From Pseudonocardia autotrophica (GTDB lineage Bacteria; Actinomycetota; Actinomycetes; Mycobacteriales; Pseudonocardiaceae): a stretch of 64,000 nt of DNA. The stretch is taken from the NCBI RefSeq assembly GCF_003945385.1, contig NZ_AP018920.1, positions 4,898,001-4,962,000 of the forward strand. The letters run 5' to 3'. The notes under the pieces were generated by a model. It made no database searches and was not told the DNA's origin. It saw only the letters and a program-made list of their open reading frames with translations. Positions within the stretch are counted from its first letter, which is position 1. Each line of letters starts with the position of its first letter. Made by a program: the position numbers and the translations under genes. Shown piece by piece: positions 51,405 through 61,765 of this stretch.

Positions 51405-52853
51405 CTACGCCCGGTCGGCGCGGACCGCGCCGCTGTGCTCCGCCGGCTCGGTCGGGTCGCCGGCGGCCGGATCGGGCCCATCATCGGTCCGGGCAGAGTC
51501 GGTCCGGGCAGGGTCCGCCTCGTCGCCGTCGGTGTCGACCGGTTCGAGCGGGCTGACCAGTACCGAGGTGATCCGGATCCGGCCGCGGGAGTCCTTGCCA
51601 CCCTCACCCTCCAGCCGGAGCAGGCCCTCGACGTCGGCGACGGCGCCGGGCAGCGGCACCTTTCCCAGACGCTGGGCGAGCAGACCGCCGACGGTGTCGA
51701 CGTCCGCGGTCTCCAGCGCCCGGCGCAGCTCGTCCTCCCGCGGGGTACCGCGGAAGCGCCCGGCGAACAGCTCCTCCAGGTCCTCGACCGGCACCCGGGA
51801 CGCCACCCGGAACGCCCCGTCGTCGACCTCGGCGACCTCCGGGATCTCCTCGGTGTCGTACTCGTCGGTGATCTCCCCGACGATCTCCTCGAGGATGTCC
51901 TCGATCGTCACCACGCCGGCCGTCCCGCCGTACTCGTCGACGACAACGGCCATGTGGTTGCGGGTGCGCTGCATCTCACGCATCAGCTCGTCGCTGCGCT
52001 TGGAGTCCGGCACGAACGCGGCCGGCCGGAGGATCTCGGGCAGCGACTTCTGCGGGGCACCGCGGAACTGCGCGTCGTCCCGGGCGCGGACCAGATCCTT
52101 GAGGTAGGCAACGCCGATCACGTCGTCGATGCCCTCACCGAGCACCGGGATCCGCGAGTAGCCGCTCTTGAGCGCGAGCCGCAGCACCTTGTCGACCGGG
52201 GTGTCGCGCTCCGCCCAGACGACGTCCGGCCGCGGCACCATGATCTCCCGGACCGGGGTCTCCCCCAGCTCGAACACCGAGTGGATCATCTTGCGTTCGC
52301 CCTCGTCGACCACGCCGCGGTTGCTGGCCATGTCGACGAGCTCGCGCAGTTCGACCTCGGTGGAGAACGGGCCGTCCCGGAAACCGGGGCCGGGGGTGAT
52401 CGCGTTGCCGAGCAGGATCAGCAGCTTCGCCAGCGGTGAGAGGACCGTGCCCAGTACCCGGATCGGGGCGGCCAGCAGCAGGCCGATCCGGTACGGGTGC
52501 TGGCGACCCAGCGTGCGCGGGCCGACGCCGACCAGGATGTAGCTCGCCAGCACCATGATCACGGCGGTCAGTACGAGCCCGATCCACGGTGCCGAGAACA
52601 ACGGGGCGAGTGCGATCGCGAGCAGGATGACGGCGACCGTCTCGCAGGTCACCCGCAGCAGCATCAGCAGGTTGACGTGGCGGGGCCGATCCGCGACGAC
52701 CGCGGACAATGCGCTCCCGCCGGCCCGGCCGCTGCGCACCACGGCCTCGACCCGGGCCCGCGAGATCGACATCAGGGCCGAGTCGGCGGCCGCGAACACG
52801 CCCGCCAGGAGTACGAGCAGAAGCGTGGCGACGATCAGCCAGACGGTGGTCAC
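51405..52853 (-). CDS. CorC/hemolysin-C-like protein (DUF21 + CBS + CorC_HlyC), housekeeping copy
   Basis: A 482-residue membrane protein: DUF21 residues 1-190 (FAAADSALMSISRARVEAVV, VGVGPRTLGRQHPYRIGLLL), CBS pair 200-335 (VREIMVPRPDVVWAERDTPV, VDEYGGTAGVVTIEDILEEI), CorC_HlyC 350-430, acidic tail. Family members act in divalent cation homeostasis. It lies between ybeY and lhgO/era, the site where many bacteria keep a CorC protein. It is a third DUF21 protein in the window beside the pair at 38-41 kb. Confidence 0.92.
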   Translation of the reverse strand: MTTVWLIVATLLLVLLAGVFAAADSALMSISRARVEAVVRSGRAGGSALSAVVADRPRHVNLLMLLRVTCETVAVILLAIALAPLFSAPWIGLVLTAVIMVLASYILVGVGPRTLGRQHPYRIGLLLAAPIRVLGTVLSPLAKLLILLGNAITPGPGFRDGPFSTEVELRELVDMASNRGVVDEGERKMIHSVFELGETPVREIMVPRPDVVWAERDTPVDKVLRLALKSGYSRIPVLGEGIDDVIGVAYLKDLVRARDDAQFRGAPQKSLPEILRPAAFVPDSKRSDELMREMQRTRNHMAVVVDEYGGTAGVVTIEDILEEIVGEITDEYDTEEIPEVAEVDDGAFRVASRVPVEDLEELFAGRFRGTPREDELRRALETADVDTVGGLLAQRLGKVPLPGAVADVEGLLRLEGEGGKDSRGRIRITSVLVSPLEPVDTDGDEADPARTDSARTDDGPDPAAGDPTEPAEHSGAVRADRA

Positions 52854-52893
52854 TGTTCCTCCGGAACCGGATGATCAGGGTCGGACGGTTCGG

Positions 52894-53508
52894 TCACCGG
52901 CCCGGCTCCTCCTCGAAACCGGCGGCGCCGAGCAGCCGGTCGTCGCTGCGGCGCTGCGCCTCCCGGGCACGCAGCTGGGCCCGGTCGTCACGCCAGCGGA
53001 CCAGCAGCCGGTTCTGCAGCGCGAACATCTCGCGCTCGTCCTCCGGCTCGAGGTGGTCGTAGCCGAGCAGGTGCAGGATCCCGTGCACGGTCAGCAGGTG
53101 CAGCTCGTCGGCCAGCGTGTGGCCGGCCTTGCCGGCCTGGTCCCTGGCGAACGCCGGGCACAGCACGACATCGCCGAGCAGGGCCGGGCCGAGATCAGGG
53201 GCGTCGGGCCGCCGACCGTCCTCCGCGAGCGAGTCCATCGGGAAGGCCATCACATCGGTGGCCCCCGGCTCCTCCATCCAGCGGACGTGGAGCTCCTCCA
53301 TCGTGTCCAGCCCGACGGCCGTGACGGCCAGCTCCGCCGCCGGGTTCACCTTCATCGCGTCCAGCGCGTACCGGGCGACCGACACGATCTGTGCCTCGTC
53401 GATCGCGATCCCGGACTCGTTGACGACCTCGATGCTCACCGGCGTCGCCTCGTCCCCACCCGTCTCGTCCGTCTCGTTCCCGGCCAGCGTAGACGGGCAG
53501 TCCGACAC
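52894..53508 (-). CDS. ybeY: rRNA maturation endoribonuclease YbeY
   Basis: A 204-residue YbeY protein. The zinc motif HGILHLLGYDH (HxxxHxxxxxH) is near residue 150, preceded by VMAFPMDSLA and LLGDVVLCPAFARDQAG. It helps mature 16S and other rRNA and in ribosome quality control. The start GTG 53508 overlaps the TAG of phoH (TAGTG); a second GTG at 53439 would give the more usual short N-terminus. Confidence 0.95.
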   Translation of the reverse strand: MSDCPSTLAGNETDETGGDEATPVSIEVVNESGIAIDEAQIVSVARYALDAMKVNPAAELAVTAVGLDTMEELHVRWMEEPGATDVMAFPMDSLAEDGRRPDAPDLGPALLGDVVLCPAFARDQAGKAGHTLADELHLLTVHGILHLLGYDHLEPEDEREMFALQNRLLVRWRDDRAQLRAREAQRRSDDRLLGAAGFEEEPGR

Positions 53509-54623
53509 TATCGGCGGCGCCCGCCGTGCCGGGTGGGTGGACCGTTGCGCGGCGCCCCGTTCCCGGCGTTCACGGCCGCGCGGCGCTCGGACACCGCGTC
53601 GAACCGGGCGTAGGCGTCGACGATGTCGGACACCAGCCGGTGCCGGACGACGTCGGCGCTGTCGAGGTAGGAGAAGTGCACGTCCTCGATGCCCTCCAGG
53701 ATGTCCTGCACCACGGCGAGCCCGGAGCGGGCGTTGCCGGGGAGGTCGACCTGGGTGATGTCGCCGGTCACCACGATCTTCGAGCCGAAGCCGAGCCGGG
53801 TGAGGAACATCTTCATCTGCTCGGGCGTGGTGTTCTGCGCCTCGTCCAGGATGATGAACGCGTCGTTCAGCGTGCGCCCGCGCATGTACGCCAGCGGTGC
53901 GACCTCGATCGTCCCGGCGGCCATCAGCTTCGGGATCGACTCCGGATCGATCATGTCGTGCAGCGCGTCGTAGAGCGGGCGCAGGTACGGGTCGATCTTC
54001 TCGAACAGCGTGCCCGGCAGATAGCCCAGCCGCTCCCCCGCCTCGACCGCCGGCCGGGTCAGGATGATCCGGTTGACCTGCTTGGCCTGCAGCGCCTGCA
54101 CGGCCTTCGCCATCGCCAGGTAGGTCTTGCCGGTACCGGCCGGGCCGATCCCGAACACGACGGTGTGCGAGTCGATCGCGTCGACGTAGCGCTTCTGGTT
54201 CAGCGTCTTCGGGCGGATGGTCTTGCCGCGCCGGGACAGGATGTCCAGGCTCAGCACCTCGGCCGGGGATTCCCCCAGCCGGGCGCCCTCGGCTGCGTCG
54301 GCGTCGGCGAGCATCGCCACCGTGCGCCGGACGGTGTCCGCCCCGACCAGCTGGCCACGCCCGGCGAGGGTGATCAGCTCGGTGAACACCCGTTCGGCGA
54401 AGGCCACGTCGCCGGGATCACCGGAGAGGGTGAGCTCGTTGCCGCGGACGTGGACGTCGGCGGTCAGTTCGTCCTCCGCGGTGCGGAGGCTCTCGTCGCG
54501 GGAGCCGAGGAGCGAGAGCAGCGCGGTGTCCGGTACGGAGATCTTGGACCGGACGGTCCCGCCCGGTGCCGCGTCGGACCGCAGGTCGGTCCGGGAGATG
54601 GAGCCGGGGTCGGTGCCGGTCAA
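53508..54623 (-). CDS. phoH: PhoH-like ATPase
   Basis: A PhoH/YbeZ P-loop ATPase, 371 residues from TTG 54623. Walker A is [20 protein letters not shown]; Walker B is [39 protein letters not shown] completes the RNA-helicase-like core. An N-terminal KH-like region precedes it ([20 protein letters not shown]). The frame is open to 54695, and GTG 54695 is an alternative, but TACCAT (reverse of 54669-54674) could be a -10 inside that extension. PhoH acts with YbeY in RNA metabolism; their genes overlap here. Confidence 0.92.
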   Translation of the reverse strand: MTGTDPGSISRTDLRSDAAPGGTVRSKISVPDTALLSLLGSRDESLRTAEDELTADVHVRGNELTLSGDPGDVAFAERVFTELITLAGRGQLVGADTVRRTVAMLADADAAEGARLGESPAEVLSLDILSRRGKTIRPKTLNQKRYVDAIDSHTVVFGIGPAGTGKTYLAMAKAVQALQAKQVNRIILTRPAVEAGERLGYLPGTLFEKIDPYLRPLYDALHDMIDPESIPKLMAAGTIEVAPLAYMRGRTLNDAFIILDEAQNTTPEQMKMFLTRLGFGSKIVVTGDITQVDLPGNARSGLAVVQDILEGIEDVHFSYLDSADVVRHRLVSDIVDAYARFDAVSERRAAVNAGNGAPRNGPPTRHGGRRR

Positions 54624-54710
54624 GGGTGTGATCGCCTGCCTCTGGTCTCGCGCGGTCGGTTGCCGGAATGGTACCCGCGCAACGCCGCCCGGCACCCGCC
54701 CATTCCGGCC

Positions 54711-55634
54711 TCACCCGCCGACGAGTCCCTCCAGGGCTCGCAGGCTCGCGGCCCATCCGGGATGCGCGGGGTCGATGAGCTGCATGTGGTCGGCTCCCTC
54801 GACCCGGACCAGCTCCGCGGAGTCGCCTGCCGCGGTCGCCTCGGCGACGAACGCCTCGCTCTGCGAGATCGGGACGGTCTCGTCGGCGGTGCCGTGCACG
54901 CACACCGACGGCACACCCAGCGGCAGCCTGCGGATGGGGCTGGCGGCGGCGTACCGCTCCGGTGCCGAGCGGGGGGTGCCGCCGACCAGCGCGTCCACCG
55001 CCCGGTCGCCCAGCGAGTCGGCCGCGGCCAGGTCCAGCACCCCCGCCAGCGGCACGACGCCCGCGACCCGGACGGCCGGATCGGCGCCGGGGTCACCGGG
55101 CTGTTGCCCCGGCCGGGTCGCCAGCCAGGCCGCCAGGTGCCCGCCCGCGGAGTGTCCGAGCGCGTAGACCTTCCGGAGGTCGAACCGGGTACTGCCCAGG
55201 GTGGACAGATGGTCGGCGGCCATCGCGACGTCGTCGAACGTGGCCGTCCAGCCGCCGCCCGCGTCGACCCTGCGGTACTCGATGTTCCAGGTGGCGAACC
55301 CGGCCGCGACGAGCGCCGCCGCCACCGGGCGCATCAGCCCGAGATCACTGCCGGCCCGCCAGAACCCGCCGTGCACGACCACCACGATCGCCCGCGGCAG
55401 CGGCCGGTCCGCCGGCACCGTGAGCTCGCCGAACTGGTCGGGATGGCCGCCGTAGGCGATCCGCTCCGGAGCCGGCGGCCCGGCCGTCGCGGTGCTCTCC
55501 GGCACGGCGGGTCCGTCGTCGCCGGAGCTGCAGGACGCGAGCAGCCCGGTGGCGGCGAGACCGCCCAGGAGCACCCCGAAGGTGCGGCGGTCGACCCGTG
55601 CACGACGATCGGGATCACCCACATCGCGGATCAT
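54711..55634 (-). CDS. Secreted alpha/beta hydrolase, Tat lipoprotein
   Basis: A 307-residue esterase-like protein. The N-terminus has a twin-arginine signal RRTFGVLLGGLAATGLLASC, in which the LASC lipobox gives a lipidated Cys near residue 35. The hydrolase has the oxyanion segment VVVVHGGFWRAGSD, the elbow GHSAGGHLA, and HGTADETVPISQSEAF with Asp and ADHMQLID with His. Resembles BD-FAE-type ester hydrolases. Start at ATG 55634. It is inserted between rsmE and phoH. Confidence 0.88.
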   Translation of the reverse strand: MIRDVGDPDRRARVDRRTFGVLLGGLAATGLLASCSSGDDGPAVPESTATAGPPAPERIAYGGHPDQFGELTVPADRPLPRAIVVVVHGGFWRAGSDLGLMRPVAAALVAAGFATWNIEYRRVDAGGGWTATFDDVAMAADHLSTLGSTRFDLRKVYALGHSAGGHLAAWLATRPGQQPGDPGADPAVRVAGVVPLAGVLDLAAADSLGDRAVDALVGGTPRSAPERYAAASPIRRLPLGVPSVCVHGTADETVPISQSEAFVAEATAAGDSAELVRVEGADHMQLIDPAHPGWAASLRALEGLVGG

Positions 55635-55861
55635 GGCACGTGCACCGGACGACGACGAGCAGCTCAGCCGGAACGTGACCGACCGGGTGCCGGGGTGCCG
55701 ACCGGCCGGCGCAACCCCGACTCGGCCCGGCGGCGGCTCGCCCGCCACCCGCCCGGACCCCTGCCTCGGTGCCGGCCGGCGGATCCGACGGGCGCGAGCC
55801 GCGGCACCGGCGAGGTGTCCGCCGCGCGATTTCGCTCACCTGGTGAGCGAAATCGTCCCGG

Positions 55862-56650
55862 CTACTGCCCGGCTCGGGCTCCCGGCCGGGCGGCCGGATC
55901 CGGGACACTCCAGCGGCCGGTCCGCACCGCGATCGCACCGAGGGCGACGCAGGCGGCGGTCGAGGCGCGCAGGACCTCGGGCCCCATCCGGACCGCGATC
56001 GCGCCGGAGCCGGTCAGCGCGGCGAGCTCGCCGTCGTCGACACCACCCTCCGGACCGACGGCCAGCAGAACCTCACCGGACGGCGGCAGCTCGACGTCGG
56101 CCAGTCCGACCTCGGCCGACTCGTGCAGCACCAGGGCGAGCTCCGCGCCGGCGACCCGCTGCGCGAGCTGCCGGGTGGTCACCGGGGCACCGACCTCCGG
56201 CTGCCACGGCCGCCGCGCCTGCTTGGCGGCTTCGCGGACCGTGCTGCGCCAGCGTTCCAGGGCCTTGGCGCCGCGCGGGCCCTCGTCCCACCGGGCCACG
56301 CAGCGTGCTGCCTTCCATGGCAGGAACCCGTCGGCGCCCGCCTCGGTCGCGGTCTCCACCGCGAGCTCGCCCCGATCACCCTTCACCAGCGCCTGTGCGA
56401 TGACGACGCGGACCGCGGGCTCGGGGACGTGCACGACGTCGAGCAGGCGGACCGCCAGCGCGTCCTTACCGACGGGGCCGGCCACCTCGGCGTGCGCGAC
56501 GCCGCCCCGGCCGTCGGACAGCATGAGCGGCTCACCGGGACGGAGCCGGCGCACCGTCGCGGCGTGCCTGCCCTCCGGCCCGTCGAGGACCGTCTCGGCG
56601 CCCGCCGGGGCGCCGATGTCGTCGACCAGGAACAGCGGTGCGGTGGTCAC
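55862..56650 (-). CDS. rsmE: 16S rRNA (uracil-1498-N3)-methyltransferase
   Basis: A 262-residue SPOUT methyltransferase, N-terminal PUA-like region then the knotted catalytic domain (LLAVGPEGGVDDGELAALTG, and the C-terminal VRMGPEVLRASTAACVALGA that forms the SAM knot). Methylates U1498 of 16S rRNA. GTG 56650 overlaps the stop of the coiled-coil gene (GTGA). Its place after dnaJ is standard. Confidence 0.95.
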   Translation of the reverse strand: MTTAPLFLVDDIGAPAGAETVLDGPEGRHAATVRRLRPGEPLMLSDGRGGVAHAEVAGPVGKDALAVRLLDVVHVPEPAVRVVIAQALVKGDRGELAVETATEAGADGFLPWKAARCVARWDEGPRGAKALERWRSTVREAAKQARRPWQPEVGAPVTTRQLAQRVAGAELALVLHESAEVGLADVELPPSGEVLLAVGPEGGVDDGELAALTGSGAIAVRMGPEVLRASTAACVALGAIAVRTGRWSVPDPAARPGARAGQ

Positions 56651-57006
56651 GACGGAGGCGGGAGGCGGCGCAGGATCTCGCGGAGCATGCCGGTGTGCTC
56701 GGCCAGCGTCGCCGCATGCTGCTCGTGCAACCGCGTGTGCTCGGCCAGCGTCGCGGTGTGCTCGGCCAGCGTCGCCGCATGCTGCTCGTGCAACCGCGTG
56801 TGCTCGGCCAGCGTCGCGGTGTGCTCGGCCAGCGTCGCGGCGTGCTGTTCGTGCAACCGCGTGTGCTCGGCCAGGGTGCCGGTGTGCTCCTCGACCGTCT
56901 CCCTGATGTCCAGGACGGTGTCGGCGATGGCCCGGACGGTCTCGTCCTGGGCATCGACCCGGCGGGTCAGCGCGGTGATCTCGGATCGGGTCACGGCGCC
57001 CACCAT
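56647..57006 (-). CDS. Heptad-repeat coiled-coil protein between dnaJ and rsmE
   Basis: A 119-residue protein, ATG 57006 (GTG 56994 or ATG 57045 are alternatives). It begins with an amphipathic segment (ITALTRRVDAQDETVRAIAD) and then a 21-residue unit built of three heptads (LAEHTRL/HEQHAAT/LAEHTAT) repeated three times, followed by MLREILRRLPPPS. The whole is a His-rich coiled coil. No known family. Its stop overlaps the rsmE start, so it is embedded in the heat-shock/rRNA operon, where it could oligomerise with an unknown partner. Confidence 0.75.
   Translation of the reverse strand: MVGAVTRSEITALTRRVDAQDETVRAIADTVLDIRETVEEHTGTLAEHTRLHEQHAATLAEHTATLAEHTRLHEQHAATLAEHTATLAEHTRLHEQHAATLAEHTGMLREILRRLPPPS
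56693..56881. repeat. Three tandem 63-bp repeats inside the coiled-coil gene
   Basis: Copies start at 56693, 56756 and 56819. Copies 1 and 2 are essentially identical; copy 3 has a few changes. 63 bp is exactly three heptads, so changes in copy number keep both frame and coiled-coil register. Confidence 0.93.
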
Positions 57007-57095
57007 GACAGCCGGACCGGTCCCACCGCGGCGGTTCGCCGACATCGGGAACCGGCAGCCGCGGACGTCCTCGCGAACGCCCACGGCGGGGCGTC

Positions 57096-58268
57096 TCATC
57101 GCCCGCCCCAGGTGTCGCGCAGCCGGGAGAACAGGCCGTGCCCGTTGCGGGACCCGCCGACCAGGTCGGGCTGCTCCTCGCCGCGCAGCCGGGCCAGCTC
57201 CCGCAGGAGCTCGGTCTGTTCCTTGTCCAGCTTCGTCGGCACCGCCACCTCGATGTGCACGAGGAGATCGCCGTAGCCGTCCACCCGGCCGGTGGACCGC
57301 AGCCGGGGCATGCCCTTGCCACGCAGTGTCCGGACCGCACCGTGCTGGGTGCCCGCGTCGATACCGATCTCCTCGACGGTGCCGTCGAGCAGGGTCAGCG
57401 GCAGGGTCGTCCCGAGCGCGGCGGCCGTCATCGGGAGCGGCAGGGTGCAGTGCAGGTCCGAGCCGTCCCGGGTGAAGATCTCGTGCGGGGCCTCCTCGAC
57501 CTCCACGTACAGGTCGCCGGCGGGCCCGCCGCCCGCGCCGACCTCGCCCTGGCCGGACAGCCGCACCCGCATCCCCTCGGCCACGCCGGCCGGGATCTTC
57601 ACCGCGACGTTGCGACGGGAGCGGACCCGGCCGTCGCCGGCGCACTGCCGGCAGGGATCCGGGATGACCTCACCGAAGCCGCGACAGGTGGGGCACGGCC
57701 GGGCGGTGACGACCTGCCCGAGGAACGAGCGCTGCACGCTCTGGATCTCCCCGGAGCCACCGCAGGTGTCGCAGGCGGTCGGGTGGGTGCCCTCGGCGCA
57801 GCCGGAACCCTGGCACTGGTTGCACATCACCGCGGTGTCCACGGTGAGGTCACGCTGCACGCCCGAGGCGCACTCCTCCAGGGTCAGCTCCATCCGGATC
57901 AGCGCGTCCGCACCGGGCTGCACGCGGCTGCGCGGGCCCCGCCCGCGTCCACCCGCGGCCGACCCCCCGAAGAAGGCGTCCATGATATCGCTGAACCCGC
58001 CGAAGCCGGCGAACGGATCGCCGCCACCGGCACCGCCGCCGCCCCCGCGCGGATCCAGCGGGTCCCCGCCGAGATCGACGATCCGGCGCTTCTCCGGATC
58101 GGTCAGCACCTCGTAGGCCGCGCTGACCTCACGGAATCGTTCCTGCGCCGCAGCGTCCGGGTTGACGTCCGGGTGCAGCTCTCTGGCGAGTCTGCGGTAC
58201 GCCCGCTTGATCTCCGCGGCGTCGGCGCCCTGCTCGACGCCCAGGATCCCGTAGTAGTCGCGTGCCAC
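57096..58268 (-). CDS. dnaJ: Chaperone DnaJ
   Basis: A 390-residue Hsp40. J-domain with HPD in [16 protein letters not shown] (residues 5-60), Gly/Phe-rich linker, a zinc-finger domain of four CxxCxGxG-like repeats ([32 protein letters not shown]) about residues 150-220, and the substrate-binding C-terminal domains. GTG 58268. It is the hrcA-linked DnaJ, directly downstream of hrcA. Confidence 0.97.
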   Translation of the reverse strand: MARDYYGILGVEQGADAAEIKRAYRRLARELHPDVNPDAAAQERFREVSAAYEVLTDPEKRRIVDLGGDPLDPRGGGGGAGGGDPFAGFGGFSDIMDAFFGGSAAGGRGRGPRSRVQPGADALIRMELTLEECASGVQRDLTVDTAVMCNQCQGSGCAEGTHPTACDTCGGSGEIQSVQRSFLGQVVTARPCPTCRGFGEVIPDPCRQCAGDGRVRSRRNVAVKIPAGVAEGMRVRLSGQGEVGAGGGPAGDLYVEVEEAPHEIFTRDGSDLHCTLPLPMTAAALGTTLPLTLLDGTVEEIGIDAGTQHGAVRTLRGKGMPRLRSTGRVDGYGDLLVHIEVAVPTKLDKEQTELLRELARLRGEEQPDLVGGSRNGHGLFSRLRDTWGGR

Positions 58269-58321
58269 CTGGTTCTTTTCCTCTGAGTCCTTCGTTCACT
58301 GGCGGCGGGGAGGTCCGCCGA

Positions 58322-59341
58322 TTACCGCCCGGTCAGGATCTCACCCACGTACCGGGCGACCGCATGCACCGCCGAGATCGTGCCCGGGTAGTCCATCCGG
58401 GTCGGTCCGACGACGCCCATCCCGCCCAGCGGCGTCCCCGATCCGTACCCGACGGTGACCACCGACGCCGTCCGCAGGTCCTCGGCCTCGTTCTCCTCGC
58501 CGATCCGGACCGTGACCAGGCCGGAGTCCTGGGACGCCGCGAGCAGCCGCATCACGACGACCTGCTCCTCCAGCGCCTCCAGGACCTGCCGCAGCGACCC
58601 GGGGAAGTCCCCGTGGCTGCGGGTCAGGTTGGCCGTCCCCCCGAGCACCATTCGTTCCTCCGGGTGCTCGACGAGTGTCTCGATCAACACGGTCGCGACC
58701 TGGGTCAGCGACATCCGCAGATCATCCGGACCGGTCTCGGGGAGCTCGGCGACCGCGGCGGACGCCTCGGAGAGCTTCCGCCCGTTCAGCGCGTTGCCGA
58801 GCATCTCCCGCAGCCGGGCCACGTCGGTCTCGCCGAGTACGTCGCCCAGGTCGACCACGCGCTGGTCGACCCGCCCGGAATCGGTGATCAGCACCAGCAT
58901 CAGGCGGGCCGGGGTCAGCTGCACGACCTCGAGATGACGCACGGTGGAGCGGGTCAGCGTCGGGTATTGCACGACCGCGACCTGCCGGGTCAGCTGGGCC
59001 AGCAACCGCACGCTGCGCCGGAGCACGTCGTCGAGATCGACCGCCCCCTCCAGGAACGACTGCACGGCCCGGCGCTCGGCCCCCGACAGTGGCTTGACCT
59101 GGGAGATCCGGTCGACGAACTGGCGGTACCCCTTGTCGGTCGGGATCCGCCCCGCGCTGGTGTGCGGCTGGGCGATCAGCCCGTCCTCCTCGAGGGCGGC
59201 CATGTCGTTGCGCACGGTCGCGCTGGAGACCCCGAGGTTGTGCCGGTCCACCAGCGCCTTCGACCCCACCGGCTCGTGGGTGGAGACGTAGTCGGCGACG
59301 ATGGCCCGCAGTACGGCGAACCGCCGCTCGTCGGCATTCAT
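58322..59341 (-). CDS. hrcA: Heat-shock repressor HrcA
   Basis: A 339-residue repressor. N-terminal winged helix ([55 protein letters not shown]). The GAF-like core and dimer domain follow. I start at ATG 59341 ([12 protein letters not shown]). TAGAAT, reverse of 59388-59393, is a good -10 just upstream. I searched the hemW-hrcA gap for a CIRCE repeat and did not find a clear one, so binding site(s) are likely elsewhere (groES/groEL) or degenerate. Confidence 0.95.
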   Translation of the reverse strand: MNADERRFAVLRAIVADYVSTHEPVGSKALVDRHNLGVSSATVRNDMAALEEDGLIAQPHTSAGRIPTDKGYRQFVDRISQVKPLSGAERRAVQSFLEGAVDLDDVLRRSVRLLAQLTRQVAVVQYPTLTRSTVRHLEVVQLTPARLMLVLITDSGRVDQRVVDLGDVLGETDVARLREMLGNALNGRKLSEASAAVAELPETGPDDLRMSLTQVATVLIETLVEHPEERMVLGGTANLTRSHGDFPGSLRQVLEALEEQVVVMRLLAASQDSGLVTVRIGEENEAEDLRTASVVTVGYGSGTPLGGMGVVGPTRMDYPGTISAVHAVARYVGEILTGR

Positions 59342-59387
59342 GTCGCGCGCACCTCCCGGGCGTCGGTCCTCGTCGGCTCCACCGCGC

Positions 59388-59393
59388 ATTCTA
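59388..59393 (-). promoter_or_regulatory. -10 element of the hrcA-dnaJ operon
   Basis: TAGAAT on the minus strand, about 47 bases before ATG 59341 and just overlapping the end of hemW. Confidence 0.45.
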
Positions 59394-60611
59394 GGCGCCG
59401 CCGGGCAGCACGGGCCGTCCCGTCGCCACCCCGTGATTAGCGTCGCGTTCCTGTGCGAGCAGGAGGTCGGTCACCACCCGGTCGGCCAGCAGACGCCCCC
59501 GATCGGTCAGCACGGCCCGGCCGGCCGCGTATCCGACCGGCTCCAGCAGCCCCTCGTCGGCGGCCCGCCCCGCGGCGCTCCGCGCGGCGGGATCGAGCTG
59601 ATCGAGGGCCATCCCCTCGGCCAGCCGAAGCCGCAGCATGACCCGCTCGGTGTACCGCTCGTCGGCGGTGAGGTCCTCACGACCGCCCTCGGGCGACTCA
59701 CCGGCGGCGAGCTTTCCCGCCCAGCGCGCCGGGTGCTTGACGTTCCACCAGCGCACCCCTGCCAGGTGCGAGTGGGCGCCCGGCCCGACACCCCACCAGT
59801 CGCCGTCGCGCCAGTAACCGAGGTTGTGCCGGCACTCGGCACCCGGCAGCGACCAGTTCGACACCTCGTACCAGTGCAGGCCGGCCGCCTGCAGCCGGGC
59901 GTCGAGCAGCTCGTAGCGGGTCGCGGCGACGTCGTCGTCCGGAGCGGGCAGTTCGCCGCGCCGGACCCGGCGGTGCAGCGCGGTGCCGTCCTCGACGATC
60001 AGCGCGTAGGCCGAGACGTGATCGGCACCGGCGTCCAGCACGGCGTCGGCGGAGCGCCGCAGGTCGTCGTCGGTCTCACCGGGGGTGGCGTAGATGAGGT
60101 CGAGGTTGACCCGGCCGAACCCGGCGGCGCGGGCCTCGCGGGCGGCGGCGACGGCGCGGCCGGGGGTGTGCGTGCGGTCGAGCACGGCGAGCACGTGCCG
60201 GGCGGCGGACTGCATCCCGAGCGAGACCCGGGTGTAGCCGCCGTCCAGGATCCCGGCGAAGAACTCCGGGGACGTCGACTCGGGATTGGACTCGGTGGTG
60301 ACCTCGCAGTAGGCGGCCACCCGGAACTCGGACCGGACGGCCGCCATCACCGCGGACAGCCGGTCGGCCCCGATCAGCGACGGCGTGCCACCGCCGACGA
60401 ACACCGTCTGCACGGTGCGGTCGCCGACCGTGCGCGCGGCCAGCGCGATCTCCCGGCGGGCGGCGTCGAGCCAGCCGTCCGGCGAGGACGCGTCACCGGC
60501 CAGCTCGGACGCGGTGTAGGTGTTGAAGTCGCAGTAGCCGCAGCGGGTCGCGCAGAACGGCACGTGGACGTAGATCCCGAAGGGGGGCGGCACGCCTTCC
60601 GAGTGTGCCAC
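59391..60611 (-). CDS. hemW: Radical-SAM heme chaperone HemW
   Basis: A 406-residue radical-SAM protein; the CxxxCxxC cluster [10 protein letters not shown] is at residues about 19-28, right after GIYVHVPF. Other landmarks are [68 protein letters not shown] and the C-terminal HemN-type domain. HemW transfers heme to proteins rather than oxidising coproporphyrinogen. Start at GTG 60611 is preferred; an upstream extension would need a CTG start. Confidence 0.93.
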   Translation of the reverse strand: MAHSEGVPPPFGIYVHVPFCATRCGYCDFNTYTASELAGDASSPDGWLDAARREIALAARTVGDRTVQTVFVGGGTPSLIGADRLSAVMAAVRSEFRVAAYCEVTTESNPESTSPEFFAGILDGGYTRVSLGMQSAARHVLAVLDRTHTPGRAVAAAREARAAGFGRVNLDLIYATPGETDDDLRRSADAVLDAGADHVSAYALIVEDGTALHRRVRRGELPAPDDDVAATRYELLDARLQAAGLHWYEVSNWSLPGAECRHNLGYWRDGDWWGVGPGAHSHLAGVRWWNVKHPARWAGKLAAGESPEGGREDLTADERYTERVMLRLRLAEGMALDQLDPAARSAAGRAADEGLLEPVGYAAGRAVLTDRGRLLADRVVTDLLLAQERDANHGVATGRPVLPGGA

Positions 60612-60640
60612 CCCCGCCGCAGCGAACTCGGCCGGCGCAC

Positions 60641-61765
60641 TCAGCGCACCATCCCGGTCCGGCGCGCCCGCCGCACCGCCGCGTCGAGGGCACTCAGATC
60701 GAAGCCGTGCACCGGGTAGGACACCCGGCCGGGCTCGGTCTCGAGCAGCTCCAGCAGCACGTCGTCGTCCGGCCGGTGCCGCAGCGTCACCAGCAGCCGC
60801 GCCGGCAGCACCCACTCCTGTCCGCGCCGCGGAGTACCGACGACGTCGAGGTCCAGTGCGGAGACCGCCGACCACGGGATGTGCACCGGCCGGTCCCGCT
60901 CGGTCGGTACGACCAGATCGAGGCCGTCGTGGGCGAACGTCACCCGGCTGTGCCGCCGGATCCGGGCCAGGCCCATGGCCGCCCCGACCATGCCCAGCAG
61001 GCAGATGCCGCCGACCGCGAGGGACAGCACCCAGCCGAGGAGACCGAGCTCGGTGCGCCCGCGCAGGTCGAGCACGATGCCGGAGGCACAGACCACGAAT
61101 ATCGCGGCCCCGCCCAGGGCCGGCGCGGCCGCCCGCAGCACCGCTCCCCACGCCGGCCCGAAGGTGCCCGGCACGGGCTGCGGCCGGGCGGCCGGACGGG
61201 CGGTCCAGCCGGCCTCGGACGCCGCCCCGGCACGATCGAGCGGGTCGGTCCCGATCTCGCCGGACGGCACCCGGCACCGTTGCAGCCGGTCCCGCACGGC
61301 CTGGACGTCGAACCCGGCGAGGTCCAGTTGCACCCGCCCGGCCGGACCGTCGATCTCGAGCACGTGACCGGCGTGCACGTACCGGAGCGTGCCCCTGTTC
61401 CACCGGCGGCTCTCCCGCACCCCGGCCCCGAGCACCTGCGCCGGGATCAGCCGGACCGGTGCCGGCCAGCCGTGGGCGACGATGCCGCCGGCCCCGATGT
61501 GCAGCCACCGGCCCCGCCTCCGCAGCGCGGAACGCACCGCCAGGGCCGCGAGGAGCCCGAGCACGGCCACCACGATCGCGGCCACGACGAGCAGGCCGGT
61601 CAGCCCGCCTTCGGACCGTCCGGCACCGGCCGCCGTCGGCGCGAGCAGCAGCACGGCCACGACACCGGCCACGACCGGGGGCAGGTACACGGCAGAGGGC
61701 CGCGGCCGGAGCGGCTCGTCGGCGGAGGTGCCCTCGGGCACCGTGGGGAGGTCGGGAGTGCTCAT
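60641..61765 (-). CDS. Membrane protein with PH-like domains, between hemW and nirA
   Basis: A 374-residue protein with two pairs of hydrophobic helices (LPPVVAGVVAVLLLAP and LTGLLVVAAIVVAVLGLLAA; then GGAAIFVVCASGIVLDL and GLLGWVLSLAVGGICLLG) separated by soluble PH-like beta segments (GRWLHIGAGGIVAHGWPAPV and HSRVTFAHDGLDLVVPTERD). No function can be named. It belongs to a class of actinobacterial membrane proteins near hemW. ATG 61765. Confidence 0.75.
   Translation of the reverse strand: MSTPDLPTVPEGTSADEPLRPRPSAVYLPPVVAGVVAVLLLAPTAAGAGRSEGGLTGLLVVAAIVVAVLGLLAALAVRSALRRRGRWLHIGAGGIVAHGWPAPVRLIPAQVLGAGVRESRRWNRGTLRYVHAGHVLEIDGPAGRVQLDLAGFDVQAVRDRLQRCRVPSGEIGTDPLDRAGAASEAGWTARPAARPQPVPGTFGPAWGAVLRAAAPALGGAAIFVVCASGIVLDLRGRTELGLLGWVLSLAVGGICLLGMVGAAMGLARIRRHSRVTFAHDGLDLVVPTERDRPVHIPWSAVSALDLDVVGTPRRGQEWVLPARLLVTLRHRPDDDVLLELLETEPGRVSYPVHGFDLSALDAAVRRARRTGMVR

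Noticed and set aside
53526..56906. A 1126-codon plus-strand frame over phoH and rsmE
   Set aside because: It opposes at least three clearly recognised minus-strand genes, and its content is the mirror image of their codon bias.
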